From NCBI GenBank assembly GCA_018340375.1, contig JAFFJZ010000003.1:27280001-27344000 (forward strand): a DNA stretch of 64,000 nucleotides, given 5' to 3'. Under the pieces are notes generated by a model. That model was not told the DNA's origin. It saw only the letters and a list, made by a program, of their open reading frames with translations, and did no database searches. Source of the DNA: Gonatopus flavifemur. Its lineage: Eukaryota; Arthropoda; Insecta; Hymenoptera; Dryinidae. Below are positions 36,980-49,065 of this stretch, one piece after another. A program made the translations under genes and the position numbers. Numbering within the stretch: the first letter of the stretch is position 1; each line of letters begins with the position of its first letter.

Positions 36980-37607
36980 CCCAGTAAACACATGCACGTT
37001 TTAAAAACGTCAAGAACAATCGATAACCACACGTTGTGAATTAGTAATATTCTTGCGTTGATTCAACGTAAAAATGTCGCGGCAGATCACGTGTTTTTCA
37101 ACCATAAAATAACGTCATATCAACGGTTTGAACATCGTTTAAAAGACGTTGAATATTGGTGTCCTAATGATGGATCTAAAACGTGAATTGAATCCAACAA
37201 ATTATTTTGAAAACTTTTCATTCAATATCGAGAAAAATAGTATTTCTGAGTATGACAGAATTTGGAAAGTATGCCAGACTATTTACTATCTTGCTCTTTG
37301 TTGAAATTTTAACCATTGTTCGAGTTCGTTTGACATTTTTAGCAGAATATCTTCAATTGAAGTTCAAACACAAGGTGTTATAAACACATTTTATACCCGT
37401 TCAAACCACGTTTTTTGAGGACGTCGTTTGATGGTTATTTTTGAATATTAATTTAAATTACACGTCATCAAAACGTGAATTCCTAGTTATCTAATTCCCT
37501 ATCAAATTTCAACTAAAAATCAACGTTATGAAATTAACGACTAACGTCCGTTTGACAGTTTAACGTTCTTTCAACGTTGAAATAATAACGTGTGTGTGTT
37601 TATTGGG
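36980..37607. mobile_element. 628-bp inverted-repeat element with CCCARTAAACACA ends
   Basis: The left end CCCAGTAAACACATGCACGT pairs with the complement of the right end CCCAATAAACACACACACGT: 21-bp terminal inverted repeats with few mismatches. Inside, ACGTTG, AAAACGTGAATT and AACGTC units recur in both orientations in the outer thirds (e.g. 37008-37190 and 37390-37600) around a more unique centre. CA flanks both ends directly, as for the 8267-8899 element, which has the same length class and the same CCCA start. No transposase frame is present. Superfamily unknown. Confidence 0.72.
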
Positions 37608-38565
37608 CAGTCATAAGACTGATTACTTCATGATGATGATGATGGCTGAGTCGAGGCAATTCTGATCAAGTTCTTATAAGAGTACCATTCCAGAATTACT
37701 GCGACCAAGTAGATTAAAATTTTATAACACCATTTTTTATAAAGTCCTAAACAGGTTGCCATTTCAGGACCTAAAGAAGGAATTCACAGGGTTTTCCCCT
37801 ATCACCTCATTGGACTCATACTTCTGATAAAGAATTTCCTGTCACATTCGAAATCCTACCGGAGTGGAATTTTTAAAAATATATATATAATTCAATACAG
37901 TTTATATATAAATTTGAAAATTTTTCCATTCGAATCCTCAATAGAATTTTCCAAGTTCTATTAATTTATTATTTCAATTCTTAATTCTTTCAGAGAACCC
38001 TCTTCCGGACTTGATGAATGACAATTCCCTTTCGATGATTCTTTTTCTAGTTTTCGAATCCCTGTTACACTTTACTGTTACATTGAGATATTCCGATCAT
38101 TATCCATCAACATATTACTCCACGAATTCTTTTCAATAGTTATCTGAGTTTTCTTATCAACTCCTGAAGAAGTTTGCATGAGTATTTCTTTTTGATTGCA
38201 AGCCAACAAGAAGCATAGACTCTTAGAATGTGAGTTACCAGGTACTGCGTGTAACTGCAGTTTACTGCTTGTACAGATATTTTTGAACTTCATCAGTAGG
38301 TTTTGAGCGAGTGACTTTCAAATAAAAGCATAGAATGACGTGAGCGGTACAAGCGTAGATCCCTTGGGAACATTAATTAGCCTTATTTCTTCTTCAAATA
38401 TTCCTGGTTTATGAGTGTAACGCAAGTTAGATGAGCTAAAAATAATTTCGAGAATTCGGGATCATCTTTGATAGGAAGACCCCTTCAGTTATGTTGATTT
38501 CAAATTTCATGCATTGTTCATTTCTGCGATTTTCGATAAAAAGCCAGTCATTGTATTAGAGTCAA

Positions 38566-38744
38566 CACTGTAAAAAGTTCGACTGAACGTGGCTGCATCT
38601 TATTTCAAAACCTTCGCCGAAATTCAGTCTTTTCCATTTGTTTGCGGTGCTTACTTTCAGCTAAAACAAAGCTAGTTTTGGCTGCACCTTGAAATAAACT
38701 GATATCCACGTTAAAAGTGAGTTTTACTTTTCATTAATATTGTG
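38566..38744. mobile_element. diverged partial copy of the 18.8-kb palindrome family
   Basis: About 130 bp aligns with the right half of the 18822-19106 element: GAAATTCAGTCTT, CTTACTTTCAG, TTTTGGCTGCA, AACTGATATCC and GAGTTTTACTTTT occur in the same order and spacing. The left end CACTGTAAAAAGT resembles that element's terminus. Palindromy is largely lost, so this is an older copy. Confidence 0.65.
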
Positions 38745-41700
38745 AATTTATAATACTTGGTCCCCGGTTTGATTTGGTTAAGAATCTGATTTTCCTAATT
38801 TGTTAAGTCTCCCTCTAAATTCTAGAGTCGTTCATTATTAATCACAACTAATTATTTGGAAACTTTTTAGGGGTAGGATTTTACTCTTGCCGAAATTGCA
38901 GCTATTTCCGTCAGCTGGGCGGAATAGCTGTCTTGGCCATCATTTTTTCTCCATAATTTTGTGATAGCATATCACTTTTAGTGTCATCTAAACTTTCCGA
39001 CCTCTCTGTTCGATCGCACAGTGGGAAATTTTAGTGAATTGATGAATCAGAATCAGACTCAATTTTCATCCGATGTCGATGAATTTTCTCTTCAGTGACT
39101 CAAGAAAAGTTCTACTACTTCCATGTATCATTGTCAAATTCAATAAAAACTCGTTAAATTTATAAGATAAGTAGAGTACTATAGAAATGATTGAATGATG
39201 CATAGAACTGGAATTTTTTCTTCACTCGATTGATTATCATATCATCATTCTCTTTCAGCCATGACTTACAGATGAAAGAAACAGAAAAAAAATCGAACCG
39301 TATAGCTCTAGTCAGTATATGGACAGTAAGAAATATCTGCCAACTACAACAGAATTCTCGTATAGATTACAGAAATTTGTTGCTGTCCATATAGCAACTG
39401 AAGTTCCACAGTGACGTTAATAGTTGATATTTTTCCGGGCACTTTCGCCCTTTAATTTTCCAAGGAATCAAGTCCCAACGCTCTCATAAACACGTGTCAT
39501 GATATTGCCTTTTATGAGCTACAACATCGAACAAACTGTTCCCTTTATCCCTAAAGGTATGTACATTCTCTTGAAGTTTGTCCAAGGAAAATACATAAAC
39601 CAGTAGAAATCGTGTCATAAGGGAACATCAATTCTTGCACGCATCGTCCACGAAAATCCATGAAAGTAGAACACTTCTCCATTTTCGCTCGCATTCAAGG
39701 ATGAGTAAATAATCGCTCATCTCGATAAAAGACGGTCCTTTCAGCACTTTTCTTTCCCCGAGGTGAGAAAATAAGGAACAAAAAAGAAAAGGGAAAAAAA
39801 GGAAGGAAGATATTTACCCAACAAACCGCTCTTTTAAAAGCAAAAACGGCGGAATGCTCAGTCATTGAAGACTTGAGTCATGAACATCCACTTCTTCACC
39901 TCAGGAAAGTGAGAACTCTTGGATGAATTGAGCTGTTGGCGCATCAACTCGAAATTCCAAGAGTTCAGCTCAAGTCTTCTAAAGAATCACTCAAAGCTTA
40001 TCTTTCTCGAAGGTTTTGAAAAAATTCCTCGTACATTCTTGTAGGTCAATTACCCTCGGCGTATTATTTCGATGTCTTCTCTGAAACACCCGACTCAGGG
40101 ATTTTCAACCCTCGAAGAAAATGTTTCCTCAAACTTGGTGAAAATTTTATTTCATTTTAGAAATTTCCAGAATTTTACACAAGGTTTTTGTTATTTACAA
40201 TATTTCTATCATTCTGACAATCTATCTATTCTGTTTTTGATTTACAACTTTTGGCTCTCTTTTATAAACAAAAAAAATCATCAATTGTTCAAACTGACAA
40301 AACCGCATATCTATTTTCCAACAACACGTACGCAAAACAAATAATACCGTTCCATCAAATTTTTGATACGTATACATATATTTTCTCTTTCGTTTCGCGT
40401 ACAGCCGCGATCGGATAACCACGCGTTTGTTATTTATTTTTTATTCAATTTCTTCACCGAAATAAATTCTCAAATCTCTGGCTTCCTTCCCCCCGTTCGA
40501 TCTCTATCTTTTCCTTTTTCTCTATATTTTTCCCGGTCTCCCCGATGATTGGGGATATTTATTTATTCCTCTCACGAGATACTCAAGCATTGAATTTGAA
40601 TTTTGCATCAAGAATTCGTATTGTCCGCGCCACCGCACCATGTTTGTGTTTGACATTTTTCTCGCTATCGACACGAAAGATCGTGCGTTTGAATCCATTG
40701 TATCATTAATCCTTTTTGTTTTCATTCCATCAACGAGGCAAATCTTTCGATTCCCCTTTCGGAAATTGAGACAATGCAATCGGTTTTGACTGAACTTATC
40801 TTTTGATGTTTTTATTATTTTCTCTCCCTCTCTCGATTGTGCGATCAAAGGAATGAGGGTTGAAAACGAAGAATTATTCAATCGATTCACACGTTTTACG
40901 TTTTTGTGTTCAATCTGAAAGTTCAGTTCTTTTGATGACTATTTTTGTTCGAATTGTTGTTCACTGATCACAATATCAACTTTATTTCTAATTATATACA
41001 TCAGAAAAAAAGAATTTTTCAATCCAAAAGCCAATAAGAATTTATGATCTTTATATTCATTAATCGACTCTAACTGCTTCCATTGATAAAAGTCGAACAA
41101 AATATTAATCCCCGAAAAAAAAACTGTGTAGGAAAGAACTCTTCATCAACTGAGCAGTATAATTCTCGTTATTGTTTCAATTTGGTTTTTACTTCGCTCA
41201 TTTTCTCATCTTCTTTTATAGCTTCATAAGACGTCAGTGATCCACTCATTTTCAATCATTGTCGAATAATCGAATCGAATAACTTATATTTATTTCACAT
41301 CAAATTTTGCAAATCACATTCTTTGAATTTGAATCGTCGAAAATTGAGCATTCCACATGTAAAAGTTCCCTGACTATAAAAACCATTCAAAAAATTTCCC
41401 TGGCACGAAAGAACAAATTTAAATGATTGAAAATCCTTCTCCATTCATAAACGTTACGCACGAATTTTGTCCCCCCCGTTTATCGATTTTCATTCCAATT
41501 GAAAATTGTACACGCGAACGTATCATTTAATCATTCTCTCTAACATTGAATTTGTCCCTTTCATGACAAAACCCCCCAAAACAAAGGATGGAAAAATTTG
41601 AATTGTACGAATATATATTTTCTTTCGAACAATTCAGAAATCATTTCCCGCTTCCAATTGAAAATATGAAATCGTTCATCTCGTCGATGAATTTATGCGA

Positions 41701-43390
41701 ACGAGTAGAACCTTTCATTGTGAAGTTTTTCTTTTGTGTAAATATGAAATTTTTAATTACCAAAAAATGAATGGGATCACGAATGATTTATGCGTGCTTT
41801 GATGGAATGAAATTGTATTACGTGATAAAACTGACATATATGAGAGAAGGGAATTAAAATATAGATGCCTCGTCGTTCAAAAAGCTCAGAAATTATAGAG
41901 GTTTCGAACTCTTAATTGCATTCCATCATCTCCGAGGAAGACGATAATGAAGCGGCACACTAAGATTTCTCGAGCTCGCTTATCGGGTGATTCAAGGAGG
42001 AGAGAATAAAAATTGATGAATTGAAGGATCTTAACTCCACCGCGTGGGTCAAGTTAATGAGAAGAAACCTGCCTCGATTGGTTGGTTATGGAACTATCGA
42101 GCATCGATTAAAATCAAAAAGAATTCCCTGTCAGTTTTATTTATACCATATATTCGTTTGACATTCTTCGTGTATGAAAATAATTGAATAAATCATACAT
42201 GGTTCGGTTTGAATACATTATTTACAAGTTAAGATATTCATTCTTTACCCCGAAACCTTTTTCAACGGTGCTCTAATAATTTCACCAAAGTTAAATACGA
42301 ATGAAACATTTTTCCTCCAACGATTGGTATATTTTTATTCTGCAGGTACAGGACAAAAATGAAACAGACATCGTGCTTACAACGGGATTAATCATGTACT
42401 CTTTGTATCTCAAGTACTTTTACATTTCCATATTAAACAGTACACAACATCTGTTTCTACCCAGCGAAAATGCTTGTTGAAGTACTTGAAGAAGTCATTA
42501 CGGATAGCGAATATGATAAACGCGCGATAAAAGTTATACACACAGTCGAATGATAATTATTTGAATAACCGTTCATTAAAATGTACATTATTTTCATTCG
42601 TGATTACAATAAAACGATGTTGAGAAATAACGACTGCAATTGCATTCGAAATTTTCTGATATTTGATCTATCTTACCACCCGACGTACACAATTGATCAA
42701 AATATCGAAGAGTGTTTATTGTTCACCTATCATTTTAGACGCAAAGTGCCAATAATTGGAGAATCGAATCAAGGTGTATGTGCGAAAAAATGTAATCATC
42801 GTTTAATCGGGATATCACGTAGACCGCTGCGTATCAATCAATCCTCGAATTCAATATTCAAATTCCCACCGATCATTACTCGGTTCAACTAAATACAAAT
42901 ATTCTTATTAATATACAGCAACCGTACTCTCTATATCGAGTAATTAAGCTGATGAAATTCCAAACTTTTCGACAGAATAATTAAACCTCCGTACCGTTCC
43001 CTCCTCGCTATTTGACTTCATTCCAATTCCATGCGCATAAGATTATCGACAAACGATCCCATTATTCAATTTCAATTCCTTCGTTCCGAAACGAACGGAG
43101 AGGAGGAGGAGGAGAAGAAGAAGAGGAAAAAAAGGAAGAAAGAACGAGCTCCATACGTCAGACAAGAATTTATGCATTTCCACTGATGGGGAAATTTTTA
43201 AAATTAATTAATTCGGTTCATTCGTCCCTTTCTCTCTACTTGTTCCCTCAGACTCTTTCCCGATTGTAAATCTTTTTTTCTTCTGCTCTAGTTTTTTTCA
43301 TTCTCATTCGCGCAAAACGCAAACTACCACCTGCCTGTCGGATGGATTAGTGCTGCTTGTGTATTTACGCTGAACGATATATCGTCTGAA
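38745..43390. other. no supported gene
   Basis: AT-rich DNA. Apart from the hairpin at 39311-39399, I see only short overlapping frames, including a 122-codon minus-strand frame at 40522-40890 without recognisable features. Confidence 0.5.
39311..39399. repeat. short hairpin with 22-24 bp imperfect arms
   Basis: GTCAGTATATGGACAGTAAG at the left is matched by the complement of TTGCTGTCCATATAGCAACT at the right, with an uninterrupted 11-bp core (TATATGGACAG) and a terminal loop of about 40 nt. The geometry is compatible with a microRNA-like precursor or a tiny inverted-repeat element. I do not recognise a known microRNA seed. Strand and expression are unknown. Confidence 0.35.
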
Positions 43391-43450
43391 TATTCGTCAG
43401 TGCTAACAGCAGCAGTAGCAGAAGCAGCAACAGCAACAGTGGTAGGAGGA
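43391..43450 (+). repeat. interrupted (AGC/AGT/AAC)n triplet repeat
   Basis: Recurring AGCAGCAGTAGCAGAAGCAG-type triplets followed by a GGTAGGAGGAG tail. A pure CT tract lies nearby at about 43522-43534. Confidence 0.85.
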
Positions 43451-43624
43451 GTATTGTGTTCGATGGAACACTAAATGAAAAAATTGGAAATTGCAGTTCC
43501 GATCTCACCTCTGCATCGCTCTCTCTCTCTCTCTATTTCTCTCCTCGTGGTTTATTCAGATCTACTGGGTGAGTCGAATCATTCTGACCTATTTCTTCCG
43601 ATCTCAAGGAACTCTCTAAAATTT

Positions 43625-44045
43625 TTACAGTGAGATTTCACTCTTTAGCCAGCGAAGAGCGAGCTTGTCGAAATTACGAGTGAAATTTCCACCCTTTTAG
43701 AGTGACAGTCTATAGCACTGATAGTCAGTGATAGCACTCGATGCGTACTGGCTCACTTCTGAGACTTAGTGGAGTGAAACACGTGATTTTGCACTCTTTC
43801 GGATTTAGAGAGAATACAATCTTCCCTCGTAAGACAACGAACACTTTGAAAAAAGTTCTTCTTCCAACACTAAATCTTCTATAAATGCAGATCTTTGAAT
43901 TCCTGGATAGTTGATAACCAGTTTCGATGTTTCACAATCCTCACTTTCTAAATATAAAAGAGTGACATTTCTACCCTTCTCTGGCTACCTAAACAGTGAA
44001 ATTTCACTCTGTTGGAGTGAGAATTCACTCTCCAAGCAGTCGAAA
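43625..44045 (-). repeat. dispersed repeat family, copy B (inverted relative to copy A)
   Basis: The complement of 43750-43819 matches copy A at 6961-7030, and the complement of about 43640-43710 matches the later part of copy A. From 43960 to 44045 there are further AGTGAAATTTCACTC-type palindromic units. The repeated GAGTGAAATTTCACTC core is self-complementary, so the interior can form many small hairpins. Left end reads TTTTTACAGTGAG. No coding capacity. Confidence 0.55.
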
Positions 44046-46834
44046 GGGAACCTATCTTTCCGTTCGAGTAAAAATCCCTTAGTACCTTATTTTGGTTTCA
44101 ATTTTCCAAATCCACCGATCCTTTACAGTTTTTAACGTTCCACGAGAATGGAATTTCCAACGTCGAGCGGCTATAAATCCCCGTAACCTTTGGGGATATG
44201 TTTTTATTCAATGGCAAGTGGCGAAAATTTCCCAAGCGTTGATTTTTTTTTTCCAAGAGGGGGCGGAAGTGGAAAAAAAGTTCGTCCAGAACATTTTTCA
44301 ATATTTGTTCCTTTGTTTGTTTATTCGCTTTTGCTTTTGTTGTTGTCGTCGTCGTTATTATTGTATTGTTTCGGTTTGTTTTCCGTAGTTATATATGTGG
44401 ACGGTGCGGCAAATCATATCGATATCCAGAAAAATGGTTCGCAGTCGGTGAGGTGAATCAAAAATAAAGAGCGTGAGAATGGGTTTGAGATTCCACGAAA
44501 GGGAAATGAACAATTGAAAAAAAAAGATAACAACAAGAAAAACAATGATATTTTTTTTTCAACGAATATATTTTCAGCTCGAAAATAAGTATTGAAAAAC
44601 GTGGAACGGGAAACGCGAATATTGCTTTTAACGATTGTATTCGACAAGGTAAACACGTCGTGAGTGCCAACGAGTATCGGGTTTCCAAATCAAAAATATC
44701 ATATTTGATTTCGTTGTTTTGATTTTTCTTTCTATTTTTCGATGATTGATCAGCGGGGATTTCGAAAATTCATCAGAGGTTTTAGATTTGATGTATAAAA
44801 ACATAGAAAATGAAAGAGTAATTTCGATAAAAATAACTTCTCGAATTACGTTATCTCGGTTAAAAGTCATTCTAGTTTTCAGCCAAGCGAGGTAATTCAG
44901 ACAGTTTCAAGAACCTTTTTCACATCAACCGCACGTTATAGTTCCAAATGACGTCGATGGAGTATAACTTAAATTATATCAACTGAATTGAATAGATCCT
45001 GAAACCCTTTCAGTCCTATTTCATTACCATGAAAACTAATAACGAAACTCTCCTGTGTTTCTCATTGTATTTTTAAGGGGTGCACTCTTTCGACTGATGA
45101 TCATTCCTTCCGCATGAGTTACAGCAGGGTTTTTAATGATGAATTTTAATGTTAATAGTAGCGAACTATCCTCTTCGTTTATCATGGTTTGATTATCCTG
45201 TTTTACGCACGGAGTCGTATATAACTTCCACGAGATATTATTTTATGATCATTATGTAATAACTCCAAATACGAACAGTAATACTAATGCACAGGGAGAT
45301 AATAACCAGTAACAATGTAGGTTTATAACAGATGCGTTATAGATTTCTAAACTAAGTTCTTCTCCGGAGAAGTAGAGAATGTACGTGTGGAACAGACATA
45401 CTTTGATGTGTGATTTTTATAAAATCTCACTTTAAAATTCATAAAAAATTTCAAGTATTCCCAATGGTGTACCAATAACAATGTTGTTCACAGATGAATC
45501 AGGAAAACGCAATAAGGTCCAAAATAACAGTTATTGGAAATACTTTTTATATATTTTTGGGTGAATTATTTCCTACAGTTTTATCATTGGATGAACAAAT
45601 TTTTCTATTGTTTGCCAATGATGGTCTATTTCATTGCCATCGCTGCACCAATGATGGGGCTCCATTGGAAAAACGCATTGATAAATCATAAAATGATGTT
45701 ATCAAGCCTCGGCTATACTCTATATACATTGCGCCATGCTAACGCCAATGGTAAATTTTTGTGTGGAGAGTCAATCATTTGTAATTATCGCTGCTGTTGA
45801 CGAAAAAAGAATTTTTTATAATTGATTTCATTCCACCGAAGACATTTTCATTATAAAACAGAAGCTCCTTTTAATTTTTCTTATATCTTTCTGAAATTTT
45901 TAAATTCGTTCTCTTTTATTTTCATCTCCGACCTGCTCCATTTCCGGCAGAAATATCTGAACGTTCAATACACGACTCTTGAAAAATACCAGTTCCCAAA
46001 GATATCAAGTCGTTTTGTATATATCAATATTGAACTATTATTATTTTCAATATTGCACTTCGAAAAAATAAACTCGGAATCAATACTCGGTAAATTCATT
46101 TGAAATGAGTCAAAATCGATCAATAATTTCATTCAAACGAAATCCTTTCGAGGAATTATTGAATTCTCCGTTGTTAATTTATTCTATTCCTCCCCTCGTG
46201 TATTTCACTCAGGAGGAAATTGGACATTCTCAAATTATCGATATCCAGAAACATCTTGAAATTCGCGCACATGTATCACGTGACACGACTGATGAAATTC
46301 TGTACGTCCAAAAACTTGTTGGAATAAAAGCACAAAACTGTACTATAAAACATCATCGATCTCTTATTTCCTCGGTATGATATTAATATGATACAACAAA
46401 ATTGAAATAACACAAAGTTTATTGAAGAGTATATTATAGTTTAAAAAAAGTATGCAGTTCGAGGAGTTCTGTGTTTTCCCCTAATATACGTAATTCCCAC
46501 ATACGATGGTCTCTAAATTCATCTGAGAGTAAATTTACTCTGATGCAGTTTGATAATAGCGCAATAAACGTGCATCAGTAAAGTTCGGTCGGTCCCGGTA
46601 GGAATCTGTGTGGAATGGAAGGACGTTATGAACTTGTTGTTGTCTATACTGGGAGGAGAAAAATCTCAGATTGAGCGAGTCCGATTCAATACTTTCCCGA
46701 TTCAAGCGGAAAAAACATTTTCTCAGTCTCAGAAGTTGTACAGAGTGACGTGAAGAAGATATTTTCTCACGAAACCAAGTGCACTTTTTTTCAATGATAA
46801 AAAGAAAAGAATATTTCCTTAGAACGAGGAAATA
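44046..46834. other. no supported gene
   Basis: A small hairpin (ATCCCC and GGGGAT) lies at 44176-44196. Recurrent CCAATG/CCATTGG motifs at about 45463-45760 suggest a decayed repeat. A 91-codon + strand frame with a genuine ATG at 46105 (begins MSQNRSIISFKRNPFEELLN) has fairly natural codon use but no motif and is within the chance range for this window. Confidence 0.45.
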
Positions 46835-47034
46835 CACGGAGAAAATAATTTAGCTGCAGCAGCTAAGTGGCTAGCACAGACGCGGACAGCTCCTGCAGCT
46901 GAATTTTAGCTACCACCGCAAATAAATTAGCTACAAATGCAAATGTTTTTGCTATAACAGCTAAAATTTAGCTACAGGATAGCAAATGTCCGTGCTAGCC
47001 ACTTAGGTGCTGCAGCTAAATTATTCTTTCCGTG
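46835..47034. mobile_element. 200-bp palindromic element rich in AGCT motifs
   Basis: Arms of 43 bp agree at about 40 positions: left CACGGAGAAAATAATTTAGC continuing CTGCAGCAGCTAAGTGGCT, right the complement of CACGGAAAGAATAATTTAGC continuing CTGCAGCACCTAAGTGGCT. The interior carries repeated TTAGCT, CAGCTAAAA and GCAAATG units in both orientations. It has no coding capacity. A decayed relative lies at 6221-6368, and a weaker one may lie near 61340-61660. Confidence 0.88.
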
Positions 47035-48883
47035 TTTTTCTCTCAGTGTATAGAAATCAGAAGAACGAGAAAAAATCTATCTAAACTAGAAAGAGGAGGG
47101 GTATTACAATACAGCTGAGTTTTATAAAAATTGTACAAGGTCGGGGGTTATAGGATAATTTTATAGAATTTTTATACAATTGTATCAAAGTTCACGAGAG
47201 GAGACAGTTTTTCGTACGATGAATAAATTGTCTTACAAAACTAGAAACTACAACGTTCAACGAAAAACGTGCCAAGATTCACAACAAACCATATAAAATT
47301 CACACATTTTCTATTCCCATGCGCGCAAATGCATTTTGAAAAGAGCAAGCGGAATAGAAACAATTTCGTAATTTGATTTGTAATATGTAGGTAAGTTATA
47401 CACAGAATTTCGTATTAATCCGAAAAAGGTAAAAGTAGAAGGACTAATAGCGTTGATTAAATAACCGCTTTTCTCCTTTTAATGAGTTATTAGAAATGAG
47501 AAGTGCTCGCTTCGACCCTCGTCAAAACAATATTTTGGCCCTACGGTGGTTGAAACAACCAGGAAGAAAAGAAAGAGAAGGTAAAAAGGAAATCCTGACG
47601 AGGAAGGCTGATAAATTGTAATCCCATCTAACTGACCGTGTGCCCCGTTTCCTCTTTTTCCTTGTATTCGCGGAAAGCTGCACTCGAAAGGGGAACAACG
47701 TTCAAGTTTCCTTTTCCTCTTTCTCATCGTTCTCTCGTCCGCTGACTTGAGCTGGGTTCTTCGATCACCTCACCTTATCCACCATGTTGAGCCAGGCGTG
47801 GCTCGAAGAAAAACTTCTTCCTCGTCCTCTTCTCTCCCTCACTTCTTTCTCTCTTAGTTTTCGTTCCGATCGGAACAACCTTCCTCTTTTTCCTTTCCTC
47901 TTCTCGATCAGAAAAGTTCCTTTGACTCCGTTAAGTGCTCGAACGGTTCGTTAGGCGCGCGTGTATATATATACATTATGTTATAAGAACGACGTTTTGA
48001 TATTAAAGTTACAGCTTGTTGCCAGGCCTGTAACTTTCCACTTTTCTCGGTGATTCCTCGAAGAAAGATAAGTAATCCAATTTCTCCATGAAAATCGTCT
48101 CAATCGATTTGAAGGCAAGTTTCAAAGAAAGAGAGGGATTTATATATTCATTTGAAATTGAAGCTTTCACGTTAGATTTGAAATGTCATGTTTTTTCTTC
48201 GACAAAAGAGATTCTAAGAGAAAATCATTCTATGTGGATTCCGTTGGGGTTCTTTTCTTTTGATATCAAGACAATTTCGAATCCAAAGTGTAATTGAAGT
48301 GTATTCATAGGTTATCAAATATAACGTGGGACGTCACAGTTTTCAAGAGAACTCGGGTACAAATTTTTTGCAGATTTGCAAGTTCTCTTCGCGCATCAAA
48401 AACCAAACAGTATTTAATTAATATTCTATGAGGACTACAAGCAAAAACTACTGTACGAACTATCTTCGGAATCCATGAAGGAAAAAATTCTTTCCCGTTC
48501 TGACGGTTGAAAGAAGGACAAGTTCTTCACCCTCGACGGTCACCGACGCGACGTGAGATCATTCCCCACGAAGCTTTTGGAAAACTAACGAAGGAAAACT
48601 ATCGATGAAGGCTGATTTTACGATCTAGGTCATTTCGGGATATGGGAGCGTTCGCAGTCAGCAAAACGATCTCAAAATTTCTCTTCTCGAAATTCTTAAG
48701 AACGGTATCTTCCCCGTTATTGCGGATCTGAGGAAAATTTTCTATCCGCTAAAGATATATATATTGAATTCTTCTCTTATTTCTCCACCAAATGGACAAT
48801 CGGGGAAGACAAATTGAAAGCACGTGAATAAATACGTTAATAAATTCCCGTGATAGGAGAATATAACGATTTTTACGTTACAG
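47035..48883. other. no supported gene; C/T-rich and GC-rich patch
   Basis: The stretch 47620-47960 is unusually C/T- and GC-rich and could be a regulatory or untranslated region, but I see no defined promoter motif. The rest is AT-rich with a short tandem-free background. Confidence 0.4.
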
Positions 48884-49065
48884 CTATCATTAGGTATGTG
48901 ATTTTGGGAGAGTTCCAAGAGAATGTTGGAGTACCGAATGGAGGTTTACAGGTGCTAACCTCTCAGCCTCGGAAGCGCATTAAGCGTGCTCGAGATATGT
49001 TCGAGGAATTGGAGAAATTCTCTTCTAGCCAACCCTCGCTTCACCCGACCACCTCTTTATCATAG
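48884..49065 (+). CDS. candidate terminal exon, basic then Ser-rich tail
   Basis: A TTTTTACGTTACAG acceptor-like site ends at 48883. The frame that follows is open for 59 codons to TAG at 49063-49065 and is rich in purine-first codons. It contains RYVILGEFQENVGVPNGGLQ and then PRKRIKRARDMFEELEKFSS, a basic patch followed by a short acidic helix-like stretch. The upstream pyrimidine tract is short, and an alternative acceptor or donor exists at 48949. No family is recognised; length and composition do not exclude chance. Confidence 0.27.
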
